Below, piece by piece: positions 24,861-33,903 of a DNA stretch of 64,000 nt (positions are counted from its first letter, which is position 1; every line of letters begins with the position of its first letter). Source of the DNA: Devosia sp. Root635 (GTDB lineage: Bacteria > Pseudomonadota > Alphaproteobacteria > Rhizobiales > Devosiaceae); assembly GCF_001427605.1 (NCBI RefSeq), contig NZ_LMGZ01000021.1, positions 124,001 through 188,000 of the forward strand, in the 5' to 3' direction. Both the position numbers and the translations under genes were made by a program. The notes under the pieces are model-generated. The model was not told the origin of the DNA and searched no databases. It saw only the letters and a list, made by a program, of their open reading frames with translations.

Positions 24861-25832
24861 CTAAGGCAGCAGCACCACCGAGCCCGTCGTTTCGCGCCCT
24901 TCCAGCGCGCGATGGGCATCGGCCGCATCGTCCAGCGCAAAGGTCCGGCCGATCTCCACCTTGATGGCGCCGTCCGCCACTGCGGCGAACAGCAGCCGTG
25001 CGCCCTCCAGCAGGTCGTCGCGATTGCCGAGATAATGGGCCGTGGTCGGTCGCGTCACATAGAGCGAGCCCTTGCGCGACAGCACGGTGATATCGGGGAT
25101 GGTGACCACGCCCGAGGCGTTGCCGAAACTCACCATCAGCCCGCGCGGGCGCAAGCAATCGAGCGACTTGTCGAACGTCGCCTTGCCGACGCCGTCATAG
25201 ACCACGTCGACACCCCGCCCTTCCGTCAGCTCACGCACGCGGGCGGCGAAGTCCTCTTTGGTGTAGTTGATGACGTGATCGCAGCCATGTGCCTTGGCCA
25301 GCGCCACCTTTTCGTCGCTGCCTGCCGTGCCGATGACCGTGGCGCCGAGCGCCTTGGCCCATTGCGTGGCGATGAGTCCGGTGCCGCCGGCCGCGGCCTG
25401 CCAAAGAATGGTTTCGCCCTTGGCGACGGGCCAGGTCTTGAACAATAGGTAGAACGCCGTCAGCCCCTTGAGCATGATGGCGGCGGCGGTGCGATCGTCG
25501 ATGCCATCGGGCACCGGCACCACACGGTCGGCCGAAATCAGGCGCTCGGCGGCATAGGCGCCGACGGCACCCTGATAGGCCACGCGATCGCCCACCTTGA
25601 GCCCGTCGACGCCTTCGCCGAGAGCGGTAATCACCCCGGCGCCTTCATTGCCCGCCACGAAGGGCGTCTGTACCGGATAGAGTCCCGAGCGCTGATAGGT
25701 GTCGATGAAGTTGAGCCCGATCGCCGTCTGGCGCAGGGCGACCTGCCCCGGTCCCGGCGCGCCGAGCGTCCGGTCCTCCAGCGTCAGGACTTCCGGGCCA
25801 CCGGTCTGGTGGACGATAACGGCGCGGCTCAT
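24861..25832 (-). CDS. NADPH:quinone oxidoreductase, zinc-free MDR family
   Basis: Encodes 323 residues, the usual length for QOR-type enzymes. N-terminal GroES-like part (GGPEVLTLEDRTLGAPGPGQV, GLNFIDTYQRSGLY), nucleotide site AAAGGTGLIATQWAKALGATVIGT, and no catalytic or structural zinc Cys set. Predicted to reduce quinones with NADPH in the cytosol. It overlaps the end of the terC-like gene by 4 bp and is probably co-transcribed with it. Confidence 0.9.
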   Translation of the reverse strand: MSRAVIVHQTGGPEVLTLEDRTLGAPGPGQVALRQTAIGLNFIDTYQRSGLYPVQTPFVAGNEGAGVITALGEGVDGLKVGDRVAYQGAVGAYAAERLISADRVVPVPDGIDDRTAAAIMLKGLTAFYLLFKTWPVAKGETILWQAAAGGTGLIATQWAKALGATVIGTAGSDEKVALAKAHGCDHVINYTKEDFAARVRELTEGRGVDVVYDGVGKATFDKSLDCLRPRGLMVSFGNASGVVTIPDITVLSRKGSLYVTRPTTAHYLGNRDDLLEGARLLFAAVADGAIKVEIGRTFALDDAADAHRALEGRETTGSVVLLP

Positions 25833-26734
25833 TTCGGGCTCCTCGGCTTGCGCGGCGCCGATTTCGGCCGCGACTGGGCGCGGGCCGTCGGGCTGCTCTT
25901 GGCGCTCGGCTTCCTGCCGGCCACCGCGGCAACCCCGGCAGCGGCCGATACCGAGCCGGTGTCGCCGGTAAAGGGCGTCATTTTGGGCCGAGCCGCGCCC
26001 GCCTTGCTGCCCGCCTTGCGCTGCTTGGCGATGATGTTGATCGCTTCCACAAGCACCGAGAAGCCCATGGCGGCGTAGATATAGCCCTTGGGGATGTGGA
26101 AACCGAGGCCATCGGCCACCAGCGACACGCCGATCAGCAGCAGGAAGGCCAGAGCCAGCATCTTGGTGGTCGGGTGATCGGCGACGAATTTGGCGACCGG
26201 GCCGGACGCCACGAACATCACGCCGACCGCGACGATGACGGCGGCGATCATCACTTCGACATGCTCGGCCATGCCGACGGCGGTGACGATGGAGTCGATG
26301 GAAAACACCATGTCGATGACGATGATCTGCGCGATAATGGCGGAAAAGACCGCCGAGGCGCCGGCCTTGAGATCGGCCTCATGCGGCTCCTCGATGGCGG
26401 CGTGCATTTCATGGGTCGCCTTGTAGACGAGGAACACGCCGCCCGCGATCAGGATCAGGTCCTTCCACGACAGGTCCAGCCCGAAGGCGGAAATGGCCGG
26501 CTGGGTGAGGCTGATGATCCAGGAGATGACCAGCAGCAGCAGGATGCGGAAGATCAGCGCCAGCGCCAGGCCAAGCTGGCGGGCGCGGTCCGCCTGCTCC
26601 TTGGGCAGCCGCGATACCAGCACCGAAATGAAGACGATGTTGTCGATGCCCAGCACGATTTCCATCACCGTGAGGGTACCGAAGGCGATCCAGGCATTCG
26701 GATCGGCCAATAGCTCAAGCATTGTCGGCTCCAT
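25829..26734 (-). CDS. TerC family integral membrane protein
   Basis: Encodes 301 residues with about seven helices and the TerC signatures TVMEIVLGIDNIVFISVLVSRLP and IIVIDMVFSIDSIVTAVGM, whose Asp residues lie in the membrane. Family members are linked to metal (manganese, calcium) export and tellurite phenotypes. A Lys/Pro/Ser-rich cytoplasmic tail of about 60 residues follows the last helix. The upstream gap to 26908 holds the divergent promoters. Confidence 0.9.
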   Translation of the reverse strand: MEPTMLELLADPNAWIAFGTLTVMEIVLGIDNIVFISVLVSRLPKEQADRARQLGLALALIFRILLLLVISWIISLTQPAISAFGLDLSWKDLILIAGGVFLVYKATHEMHAAIEEPHEADLKAGASAVFSAIIAQIIVIDMVFSIDSIVTAVGMAEHVEVMIAAVIVAVGVMFVASGPVAKFVADHPTTKMLALAFLLLIGVSLVADGLGFHIPKGYIYAAMGFSVLVEAINIIAKQRKAGSKAGAARPKMTPFTGDTGSVSAAAGVAAVAGRKPSAKSSPTARAQSRPKSAPRKPRSPK

Positions 26735-26907
26735 TTCGAGTCACATATGTAGCCCTATCTTAGCCGAGCTTGGCGCGCAGGAAAGGCCGATTGGCAGAGT
26801 TTTCCGCGCCGCGCACCTCTGGCGGCACAAAGTCGCTGTTCCGGCGCTGGCCCCGATGTGGCGGCGGGTGCTAGCCTTGGCGCCAGTCTGTTTTCGCGAG
26901 TGACCCA

Positions 26908-27360
26908 ATGGAATCGTTCACGCCGCTGACCGCCTCGCTTGGCGGCGCCCTTATCGGCCTTGCCGCCGCAGTGCTGTGGCTGGGCAATGGCCGTATCGCC
27001 GGCATATCCGGCATTTTCGGGCAGCTCCTGCCGCCGGCGCAGACCGTGGTCTGGCGGGTGGTGTTCCTCGTGGCGCTGGTGGCCGCGGCCTTTGCGACGG
27101 CAAAGCTCTTTCCGGGGCTTGGCGTCGGCGGCGAGGCTCCCGCCCGGCTGGTCGAGGCGCCGGCCGCCTGGGGCGTGCCCACGCCGGTCTGGCTGGCCAT
27201 AGCGGGTCTGCTCACCGGCATCGGCACCAAGATCGGCAATGGCTGCACCTCCGGGCACGGAGTCTGCGGGCTGGCGCGGCTGTCGTTGCGCTCGCTGGTG
27301 GCGGTGCTGGTGTTTTTCGGCGTCGCCATTGTCACCGTCGCCGTGACGGGGATCGTCTGA
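26908..27360 (+). CDS. YeeE/YedE family half-transporter, N-terminal type
   Basis: Encodes 150 residues with four helices. The motif IGNGCTSGHGVCGLARLS with Cys113 and Cys120 is the signature of YeeE/YedE (DUF395) sulfur-transport proteins; full-length YeeE/TsuA imports thiosulfate through cysteine relays. This protein is half-length and its partner half is the next gene, overlapping by one base (TGATG). ATG 26908 is preceded only by a weak GAGTGA. Confidence 0.85.
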   Translation: MESFTPLTASLGGALIGLAAAVLWLGNGRIAGISGIFGQLLPPAQTVVWRVVFLVALVAAAFATAKLFPGLGVGGEAPARLVEAPAAWGVPTPVWLAIAGLLTGIGTKIGNGCTSGHGVCGLARLSLRSLVAVLVFFGVAIVTVAVTGIV

Positions 27361-27830
27361 TGGCCAATCTCAAGCTGCCCTATCTCGCCACCGCCGCGCT
27401 CAGCGGCTTGCTGTTCGGCGCCGGCCTCTACGTTTCGCAGATGGTCAATCCCTTCAAGGTGCTGCATTTCCTCGATTTCGGCGCCGTTCCCACTGGCGGC
27501 TGGGATCCGAGCCTCGCCTTCGTCATGGGCGCGGCGCTCATCGTCATGTTCATCGCCGTCCGCATCGGCAAGGGCCGCAACGCGCCGCTGTTCGACACCA
27601 GCTTTCACGAGCCCGAATATCGCAAGGTCGATCGCCGCCTGATCGGTGGCGCCGTGCTGTTCGGCATCGGCTGGGGCATGGCGGGCATCTGCCCCGGCCC
27701 GGCCATTTCGCTGATCGGCTTCCTGCCCGACAATCTCTGGATTTTCCTCATCGCCATGTTCGCCGGCTCGCTGGCCGGCAGCGTCATCATACCGAGCGGC
27801 CATGCCCGCCGGCTGGCGGACGCAAAATGA
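27360..27830 (+). CDS. YeeE/YedE family half-transporter, C-terminal type (DUF6691-like)
   Basis: Encodes 156 residues with four helices and GIGWGMAGICPGPAISLIGF, containing Cys111, the counterpart motif of the second half of YeeE. SGLLFGAGLYVSQMVNPFKVLHFLDF at the N-terminus is typical of the two-gene version. The two halves should combine into one sulfur-compound carrier. Its end overlaps the flavin monooxygenase ATG by 4 bp. Confidence 0.85.
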   Translation: MANLKLPYLATAALSGLLFGAGLYVSQMVNPFKVLHFLDFGAVPTGGWDPSLAFVMGAALIVMFIAVRIGKGRNAPLFDTSFHEPEYRKVDRRLIGGAVLFGIGWGMAGICPGPAISLIGFLPDNLWIFLIAMFAGSLAGSVIIPSGHARRLADAK

Positions 27831-28978
27831 GCGGTTTCGACGCCGATGCCATCGTGGTGGGTGGGGGGCTTGCCGGGGTCGCCGCCGCCATTGCCGTGGC
27901 CAAGGCCGGACTCCAGACCATCCATCTGGCCCCCGCCGGTCCGCCCGATCGCCGCACCTCGGCGCTGATGGTGCCCAGCGTCGATTATCTGCGCAAAGCC
28001 GGCCTCATCGACGATCCGGCCGCTTTGGGCCATGCGCTCACGCAGATCCGCATCATCGATGCCACCAACCGCCTTATCCGCGCGCCCGAAACCCTGTTCG
28101 ACGCCGCCGAGGCCGGCATGGCGGCCTTTGGCTGGAATTTTGCCAATCTGCGGCTGATGGAGCGCTTCCATGCCGCCGCGGCCGAGCTGCCCAATCTCGA
28201 AACCCGTAACGCCGGGGCTACCGAACTGTCGGGCGCCAGCATCACCCTCGCCGATGGCGCCCACCTCAGCGCACCGCTGATCGTGGGCGCCGACGGCAAG
28301 AAATCGCTGGTCCGCGCCGCCGCCGGCATCCAGGCGCGAGAAACTGCCTTCACCCAAGCGGCACTGGTCTGCGATCTCGATCTCGCCCGCCCCATCGGCG
28401 GGGCGTCCATCGAGTTCCACTATCCGCAGGGCCCGTTCACCCTGGTCCCCGCCGGCGCCAATCGCGCCAACCTGGTATGGATCGACGACCGCGCCGTGCT
28501 CGACGCCGCCAGGGCCGCCGGCCCCGAGGCGCTGATCGCCACCTTCCTCGAAAAATCGCAGCGTCTGTTCGGCGCCATCACGCTGGCGAGTCCCGCCTTC
28601 GTCTTCCCGCTCAGCACGCTCAGCGTCGACAGTGCCGGCGCCGATGGCGTGGTGCTGGTGGGCGAAGCCGCCCACGCCTTCCCGCCCATCGGCGCGCAGG
28701 GTCTCAATCTGGGTCTGCGCGATGTCGCCGACCTCGCCGCCGCGCTGGCGGCCATCGACCGCTCCACCCCCGGCTGGGCCAATCGCGTCAGCGCCGACTA
28801 TGCCGCCCGCCGCGCCGCCGACCTCGCCCGCACCGGCGGCATGGTCGATACGCTGTTCCGCTCGCTGCTGGCCGACATGATCCCCGCCCAGGCCCTGCGA
28901 GCCGGCGGCCTATGGGCCCTGAAACTGGCACCGGGTTTGCGCCGGCAGGCTTTTGCCGTGGGCATGGGAAATCGGTGA
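27827..28978 (+). CDS. FAD-dependent monooxygenase, UbiH/UbiF family
   Basis: Encodes 383 residues: dinucleotide fold IVVGGGLAGVAAAIAVAKAG, DG motif LIVGADGKKSLVRAAAG, and the FAD ribityl motif VLVGEAAHAFPPIGAQGLNLGLRD, where the usual Asp is Glu. Close in type to 2-octaprenyl-phenol hydroxylases of ubiquinone synthesis, though other phenolic substrates are possible. Overlap with the YeeE pair puts it in that operon. The 3' end is followed by a copy of the 130-bp repeat. Confidence 0.85.
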   Translation: MSGFDADAIVVGGGLAGVAAAIAVAKAGLQTIHLAPAGPPDRRTSALMVPSVDYLRKAGLIDDPAALGHALTQIRIIDATNRLIRAPETLFDAAEAGMAAFGWNFANLRLMERFHAAAAELPNLETRNAGATELSGASITLADGAHLSAPLIVGADGKKSLVRAAAGIQARETAFTQAALVCDLDLARPIGGASIEFHYPQGPFTLVPAGANRANLVWIDDRAVLDAARAAGPEALIATFLEKSQRLFGAITLASPAFVFPLSTLSVDSAGADGVVLVGEAAHAFPPIGAQGLNLGLRDVADLAAALAAIDRSTPGWANRVSADYAARRAADLARTGGMVDTLFRSLLADMIPAQALRAGGLWALKLAPGLRRQAFAVGMGNR

Positions 28979-28982
28979 GCCG

Positions 28983-29114
28983 TGCCACGCCCTCGTGGTT
29001 CGAGGGTCGTTGCGCTCCCGCCTCACCATGAGGGCTACTGGAACACCGCGCCAGAAGTAGCCCTCATGGTGAGGTGCGAGCCTTTCGCGAGCCTCGAACC
29101 ACGAGGGCGTGGCA
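28983..29114. repeat. 130-bp inverted-repeat element, copy 2
   Basis: Begins TGCCACGCCCTCGTGGTTCG and ends with its reverse complement; inside, CTCACCATGAGGGCTACTGG pairs with CAGTAGCCCTCATGGTGAG-like sequence around a short spacer (GGAACACCGCGCC). It lies in the gap between two converging genes. Near-identical elements are at 38049, 48541 and 63317, with a degenerate one at 24774. Confidence 0.92.
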
Positions 29115-29133
29115 CGATGCTGCCCCCAAACAA

Positions 29134-29159
29134 AAAGGGCGCCGTCTCCGGCGCCCTTT
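29134..29159 (-). terminator. Intrinsic terminator of the IalB-family gene
   Basis: GGGCGCCG (29137-29144) and CGGCGCCC (29149-29156) form a perfect 8-bp stem with a 4-base loop. On the minus strand it is followed by TTTTTGTTTGG, a classic rho-independent terminator, 22 bases after the stop of the IalB-family gene. Confidence 0.88.
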
Positions 29160-29181
29160 CCCAAATCCCGATACCGAACCC

Positions 29182-29904
29182 CTACTGGGCCGGCGTTTCA
29201 GCCGGAGCATCGGTGCCAGTGGCCGGTGCGGCGCTGCCGTCCAACTGGCGGCGCAGTTCTTCGGCGCGGTCCTGCAGCACCTGCTCCAGCGCGTTCTCGC
29301 CCGAGGTTTCCTGGCGGAATTCGTCGAAGGTCAGCGCGGCGTCGCCGTCATAGGCGGCGGTGAAGCCGGCCAGGGTGATTTCGATGGTCAAGTCCTGGTT
29401 CTGGCGGTTCTTGGCGGTGAGCTTGAGCGTGCCGCCCTTCTTGAGCGAGTTCACATACTGCTCGTTGATCACCAACTGGGTGGCGCAGGACGTCGGGTCG
29501 CACAGCATGTAGGGCACGCGGATCGGCTTGGCGCCGTCGATCTGCCAGGTCAGGCCGAACGGCAGCAGCACGCCGAGCGGCACGGCGGCAACGGCGAGCA
29601 GGCGGCTTTCCTGGCCCGGATCGTCGCGCAGCAGGAAGGAGCCGAGGAACTGGCCATTGGCCAGAACCACCTGGCGCATGATGCAGGCCTGCTGGCCATC
29701 GGGCAGCGGATCGCAGACCTTGAGCCAGTTCTGGCTGGCCGCCCCAGCGGCGGCGTCGGCGGGAGCGGGGGCAGCAGCATCCGGCGCGGGCGCCTCAGCG
29801 GCCGGGGCTTCGGCGGGCGTGGCGTCCTGGGCATAGGCTGACAGGGGGGACAGCATGAGCGCGGCCACCGCGAAACCGGCGACGAGGGGTTTCCTGATGT
29901 TCAT
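29182..29904 (-). CDS. Invasion-associated locus B (IalB) family protein
   Basis: Encodes 240 residues: signal peptide ending SAYAQ, an Ala/Pro/Asp-rich linker (26-58), the IalB domain with paired cysteines (NWLKVCDPLPDGQQACIMRQ, VPYMLCDPTSCATQLV), and an Ala/Thr-rich C-terminus. IalB-like proteins are periplasmic or surface proteins common in Rhizobiales; invasion is known only from Bartonella, so no host role is implied. AAGGAAA precedes ATG 29904. Confidence 0.88.
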   Translation of the reverse strand: MNIRKPLVAGFAVAALMLSPLSAYAQDATPAEAPAAEAPAPDAAAPAPADAAAGAASQNWLKVCDPLPDGQQACIMRQVVLANGQFLGSFLLRDDPGQESRLLAVAAVPLGVLLPFGLTWQIDGAKPIRVPYMLCDPTSCATQLVINEQYVNSLKKGGTLKLTAKNRQNQDLTIEITLAGFTAAYDGDAALTFDEFRQETSGENALEQVLQDRAEELRRQLDGSAAPATGTDAPAETPAQ

Positions 29905-30049
29905 AGAATTTCCTTGGCTTCTTTGGCGGTCCCGGTGACCTTGTGCCACCTTGAGAATTGAACTGCCCTTCAAGTGCTGAATTCGGGCAATAACATGACC
30001 GATACTGCTTGCCAAAGCATTATGGCAGGACAGGGTTGATGCACGCCGC

Positions 30050-33000
30050 TCAGGACGCATTTTCTGCCAGTTTTGCCAGGCGCGACAGGATTGCGGCCGC
30101 CCCCTTGAGGCGGTCATTGGGCGTCGGCCAGTTGCGCGCGAACACGAGTTTCTGATCGGGCTTGATGCGAACCTGGTTGGCCGGGTCGCTCACCAGCCGC
30201 ACCAGCGCGCCCGGATTGGGGAATTCGTTGTTGCGCAACGAGATGACCGCGCCCTTGGGCCCGGCATCGACCTTTTCGACATTGGCCTGCCGGCACAGGG
30301 CCTTGACCAGGATCACCTTGAGCAAGGCTTCCACTTCTTCCGGCAGCGGCCCGAAGCGGTCGATCAATTCTGCGCCAGCAGCGTCGATATCCCTGATATC
30401 GGTCAGGTCGCCCAGCCGGCGATAGAGCTGCATGCGCAGTTGCAGGTCGGGCACATAATGCTCGGGGATCATCACCGGCATGCCCAGCGAGATTTGCGGG
30501 CTCCACTCGTTGCGATCCTCGTATTCCTCCTCGCCACTCTTGAGGTTGGCCACTGCCTCTTCCAGCATCGCCTGGTAAAGCTCGTAGCCCACTTCGCGGA
30601 TATGGCCCGACTGCTCGTCGCCCAGCAGGTTCCCTGCCCCGCGAATATCGAGGTCATGGCTGGCGAGCTGGAACCCTGCCCCCAGGCTTTCCAGCGATTG
30701 CAGCACGCCCAGCCGCCTCTCCGCCGTGTCGGTCAATTTTCTGTCAGGCGGCACGGTGAACAGCGCATAGGCGCGCGCCTTGGCCCGGCCGATACGCCCG
30801 CGGATCTGATAAAGCTGCGCCAGCCCGAAATGATCGGCCCGATGCACGATCAGCGTATTGGCATTGGGAATATCGAGCCCCGATTCCACGATCGTCGTCG
30901 CCACCAGCACGTCGAACTTGTTGTCGTAGAAGGCGTTCATGATGTCGTCGAGTTCGCCCGGCGCCATCTGGCCATTGGCCACCACGAAGCTGACTTCAGG
31001 CACCTGCGCCTTGAGGAAGTCGGCAATCTCGTGCTGATCCTTGATGCGCGGCACCACATAAAAGCTCTGCCCGCCGCGATATTTTTCGCGCAGCAGTGCC
31101 TCGCGCACCGACAGCGCGTCGAAGGGCGAAATGAAGGTGCGGATGGCCAGCCGGTCCACCGGCGGCGTTGCCAGCAGGCTCAGGTCGCGCACCCCGGTCA
31201 GCGCCAGTTGCAGCGTGCGCGGAATCGGCGTCGCCGTCAGCGTCAGCACATGCACATTGGCCTTGAGCTCCTTGAGCCGCTCCTTGTGCCCCACGCCGAA
31301 ATGCTGCTCTTCGTCGATGATCAGCAGGCCCAGATCCTTGAATTTGATCGTCTTGCTCAGCAGCGCATGCGTGCCGACCACGATATCGACCTGCCCGTCG
31401 GCGAGCCCGTCCTTGGTCGCCTTGAGCTCGGCCGCCGGCACCATGCGCGAAGCCTGCCGCACCCGCACCGGCAGTCCGGCAAAGCGCTCGGCAAAGGTCT
31501 TGAAATGCTGCCGCGACAGCAAGGTCGTCGGCACGACGACAGCCACCTGCTTGCCCGACAGCGCCACGGCGAAAGCCGCGCGCAAAGCTACTTCGGTCTT
31601 GCCGAAGCCCACATCGCCGCAGACCAGCCGGTCCATGACGCGGCCCGAAGTCACATCGTCGAACACCGCCTCGATGGCGGCCATCTGGTCCTCGGTTTCC
31701 TCATAGGGGAAGCGCGCCGCGAATTCGTCATAGGCGCCCGGATTGATCTCGACCACGTCCGCCCGCGTGAGCAGCCGCGCCGCCGCGATCTTGATGAGCT
31801 GCTCCGCCATTTCGCGGATGCGCTTCTTGAGCTTGCCCTTCTTGGCCTGCCAGGCGACGCCGCCCAGCTTATCCAGGGTCACATTGCCGTCATCGCTGCC
31901 ATAGCGGGTCAGCAGCTCGATATTTTCCACCGGCAGGTAGAGCTTGGTGTCGCCGCCATATTCCAGCTCGACGCATTCATGCGGCGCCCCGCCAGCCTCG
32001 ATCACCTTGAGCCCGATGAAGCGGCCGATACCGTGATCGACATGCACGACGAGATCGCCGGCCGAAAGGCTCGCCGCCTCGGTCAGCGCATCGGACGCCT
32101 TCTTCTTGCGCTGCGGCCTGAGAATCCGTTCGCCGAGAATATCCTGCTCGCTGAGCACCAGCAGGTCCTTGGTCTCGAACCCGGTCTCCAGCGGCAAAAC
32201 CACCAGCGAGGTGGTCGCGGCGCTCGTCGTCTCGGCATCGCGCCAGTTTTCCGCCAGCCTGGGGTTGGTCAGGCCGTGGTCCTTGAGCACCTGCACCATG
32301 CGGTCTCGCGTGCCGGTGCTCCAGCAGGCGATCACGGCCCGCCTACCCTCGCGGCGTTCGGCCAGCAGCCGGTCCACCACGGCTTGAAACAGGTTGGTGT
32401 CGGCCGCCTGCCGCTCGGCGGCAAAGCTGGGCGCGATATGCCCGCCCGCATCGTCGCTCGCCTTGGTGCCCGGCGCCATGAACTGGCTGAGTTGCACCAC
32501 TGACGCCCCCGCCAGCGCATAGGGATGCGCATCCACGTCATAGAGCAGGTCCGGCTTGATCGGCTTGTAGGGCGCTCCCGAACCGGCCACCACCGGCAGC
32601 AGCCGCGCCGCCTCGCGCGCCTCGTAATAGTCACGCACCTGCGTCACCCGGTCGGCATAGGCCTCCACGGCCTGTTCATCGAAGACGAAGGGCGCATCCC
32701 CGACATAGTCGGCCAGCGTATCGAGATGTTCGTAGAAAAACGGCAGCCAGTGCTCGGTGCCCGAATAGCGCGAGCCGCCGCTGACCGAGGCATAGAGCGT
32801 GTCGTCGACGGTATTGCCGCCGAACGTTGCGGTATAATTCTGCCGGAAGCGCCGGATCGTCGTCTCCGTGAGTACCACCTCGCTCATCGGCGTCAGGTCG
32901 ACGCGCTTGAGCTGGCCGGTGGTCCGCTGGCTGTCCGGATCGAAGGTGCGGATCGATTCGAGCTGGCTGCCGAAAAAGTCAAAGCGCAGGGGCGCCTCGG

Positions 33001-33535
33001 CGCTGGCCGGAAACAGGTCCACCAGCCCGCCACGCACCGCATATTCGCCACTCTCCCGCACCGTCGGCACGCGCAGATAGCCATTATTCGCCGCCCAGGC
33101 GATCAGCTTGTCGCTGTCGACAATCCGGCCCGTCGCGGCCGAAAAGCTCATGGTTTCCACCACGTCGCGCGGCGGCAGCTTCTGGATCAGCGCATTGACT
33201 GCAGTCAGCACCACGGCGCCCTTGGCGCCCGAGGTCAGCGCCGCCAGTGTGTTCATCCGCGCGGCAATGGTCACATTGTTGGGCGACACCCGGTCATAGG
33301 GCAGGCTGTCCCAGGCCGGCAGCGTCAATATGGTGTGCCCCGGCAGCATGGCGCCGAGAACGTCGGCCATGCGCTGCATGCGCCGCCCGTCGCGCGCCAC
33401 GAATACCAGGCTCGCCGCATCCTCCGGTGCCGCCTCGATACGCTGCTGCACCAGCCGCGCCAGCACCAGGGGCTGCATGCCGTCGGGCACATTGGCAATG
33501 GTGCGCGTGGGGCGCTGGGAGACGATTTCGTTCAT
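30050..33535 (-). CDS. mfd: Transcription-repair coupling factor Mfd
   Basis: Encodes 1161 residues, the normal length. UvrB-like N-terminal part (1-330), RNA-polymerase-interacting CarD-like domain at about 488-550 (LSAGDLVVHVDHGIGRFIGL), a RecG-like translocase with Walker A GDVGFGKTE at 640-648 and DEEQ at 741-744, then TATPIPRTLQ and the C-terminal TRCF domain. It removes stalled RNA polymerase at DNA lesions and recruits UvrA. The ATG overlaps the end of sdhE by 4 bp, so the two are co-translated. Confidence 0.97.
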   Translation of the reverse strand: MNEIVSQRPTRTIANVPDGMQPLVLARLVQQRIEAAPEDAASLVFVARDGRRMQRMADVLGAMLPGHTILTLPAWDSLPYDRVSPNNVTIAARMNTLAALTSGAKGAVVLTAVNALIQKLPPRDVVETMSFSAATGRIVDSDKLIAWAANNGYLRVPTVRESGEYAVRGGLVDLFPASAEAPLRFDFFGSQLESIRTFDPDSQRTTGQLKRVDLTPMSEVVLTETTIRRFRQNYTATFGGNTVDDTLYASVSGGSRYSGTEHWLPFFYEHLDTLADYVGDAPFVFDEQAVEAYADRVTQVRDYYEAREAARLLPVVAGSGAPYKPIKPDLLYDVDAHPYALAGASVVQLSQFMAPGTKASDDAGGHIAPSFAAERQAADTNLFQAVVDRLLAERREGRRAVIACWSTGTRDRMVQVLKDHGLTNPRLAENWRDAETTSAATTSLVVLPLETGFETKDLLVLSEQDILGERILRPQRKKKASDALTEAASLSAGDLVVHVDHGIGRFIGLKVIEAGGAPHECVELEYGGDTKLYLPVENIELLTRYGSDDGNVTLDKLGGVAWQAKKGKLKKRIREMAEQLIKIAAARLLTRADVVEINPGAYDEFAARFPYEETEDQMAAIEAVFDDVTSGRVMDRLVCGDVGFGKTEVALRAAFAVALSGKQVAVVVPTTLLSRQHFKTFAERFAGLPVRVRQASRMVPAAELKATKDGLADGQVDIVVGTHALLSKTIKFKDLGLLIIDEEQHFGVGHKERLKELKANVHVLTLTATPIPRTLQLALTGVRDLSLLATPPVDRLAIRTFISPFDALSVREALLREKYRGGQSFYVVPRIKDQHEIADFLKAQVPEVSFVVANGQMAPGELDDIMNAFYDNKFDVLVATTIVESGLDIPNANTLIVHRADHFGLAQLYQIRGRIGRAKARAYALFTVPPDRKLTDTAERRLGVLQSLESLGAGFQLASHDLDIRGAGNLLGDEQSGHIREVGYELYQAMLEEAVANLKSGEEEYEDRNEWSPQISLGMPVMIPEHYVPDLQLRMQLYRRLGDLTDIRDIDAAGAELIDRFGPLPEEVEALLKVILVKALCRQANVEKVDAGPKGAVISLRNNEFPNPGALVRLVSDPANQVRIKPDQKLVFARNWPTPNDRLKGAAAILSRLAKLAENAS

Positions 33536-33822
33536 TTGGCCAGCCGGGCGGAATGATCGGCGATCACCTCGTCCAGGAATGCCCTGTCGACATGGGCAGG
33601 CGGCTCCGCCTGGCCCATCACCCAGGTCAGCAGCGGCGGGTCTTCCTCGCTCATCAGGGCTTCCAACCGGTCGAGCCGGGCCGCGTCCATGCCCTCGGTA
33701 TGCGCGTCGGCATAGGGCCCCAGAATGAGGTCCATTTCCTTGGTGCCGCGGTGCCAGGCGCGGTAGCGCAGCTTCTTGCGGCGCATGGCAATGTCTTCAC
33801 CGGCTGTCATTTGACGCGCCAT
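33532..33822 (-). CDS. sdhE: Succinate dehydrogenase assembly factor SdhE
   Basis: Encodes 96 residues of the SdhE/SDHAF2 family. The flavinylation motif RGxxE is in YRAWHRGTKEMDLILG, and LTWVMGQAEPP follows. It helps attach FAD covalently to SdhA. ATG 33822 or the in-frame ATG at 33810 could be the start. The sdhE-mfd pairing is common in Rhizobiales. Confidence 0.92.
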   Translation of the reverse strand: MARQMTAGEDIAMRRKKLRYRAWHRGTKEMDLILGPYADAHTEGMDAARLDRLEALMSEEDPPLLTWVMGQAEPPAHVDRAFLDEVIADHSARLAK

Positions 33823-33903
33823 GATCCTGAGTTTGTTCCCGATTTGGACATGTCTCTTACGCGGATTGCACCGGCTTGTCAGCCCTTAAGAAGCGGCCGG
33901 CAA

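Noticed and set aside
28983-29114. Short open frames inside the repeats (products starting like MVRRERSDPRTTRA)
   Set aside because: The same frame appears in several repeat copies because the arms are conserved; none has an independent ribosome binding site or domain.
30440-32503. A 687-codon open frame opposite mfd
   Set aside because: mfd is certain from its motifs; the opposite frame has no domain or ribosome binding site.
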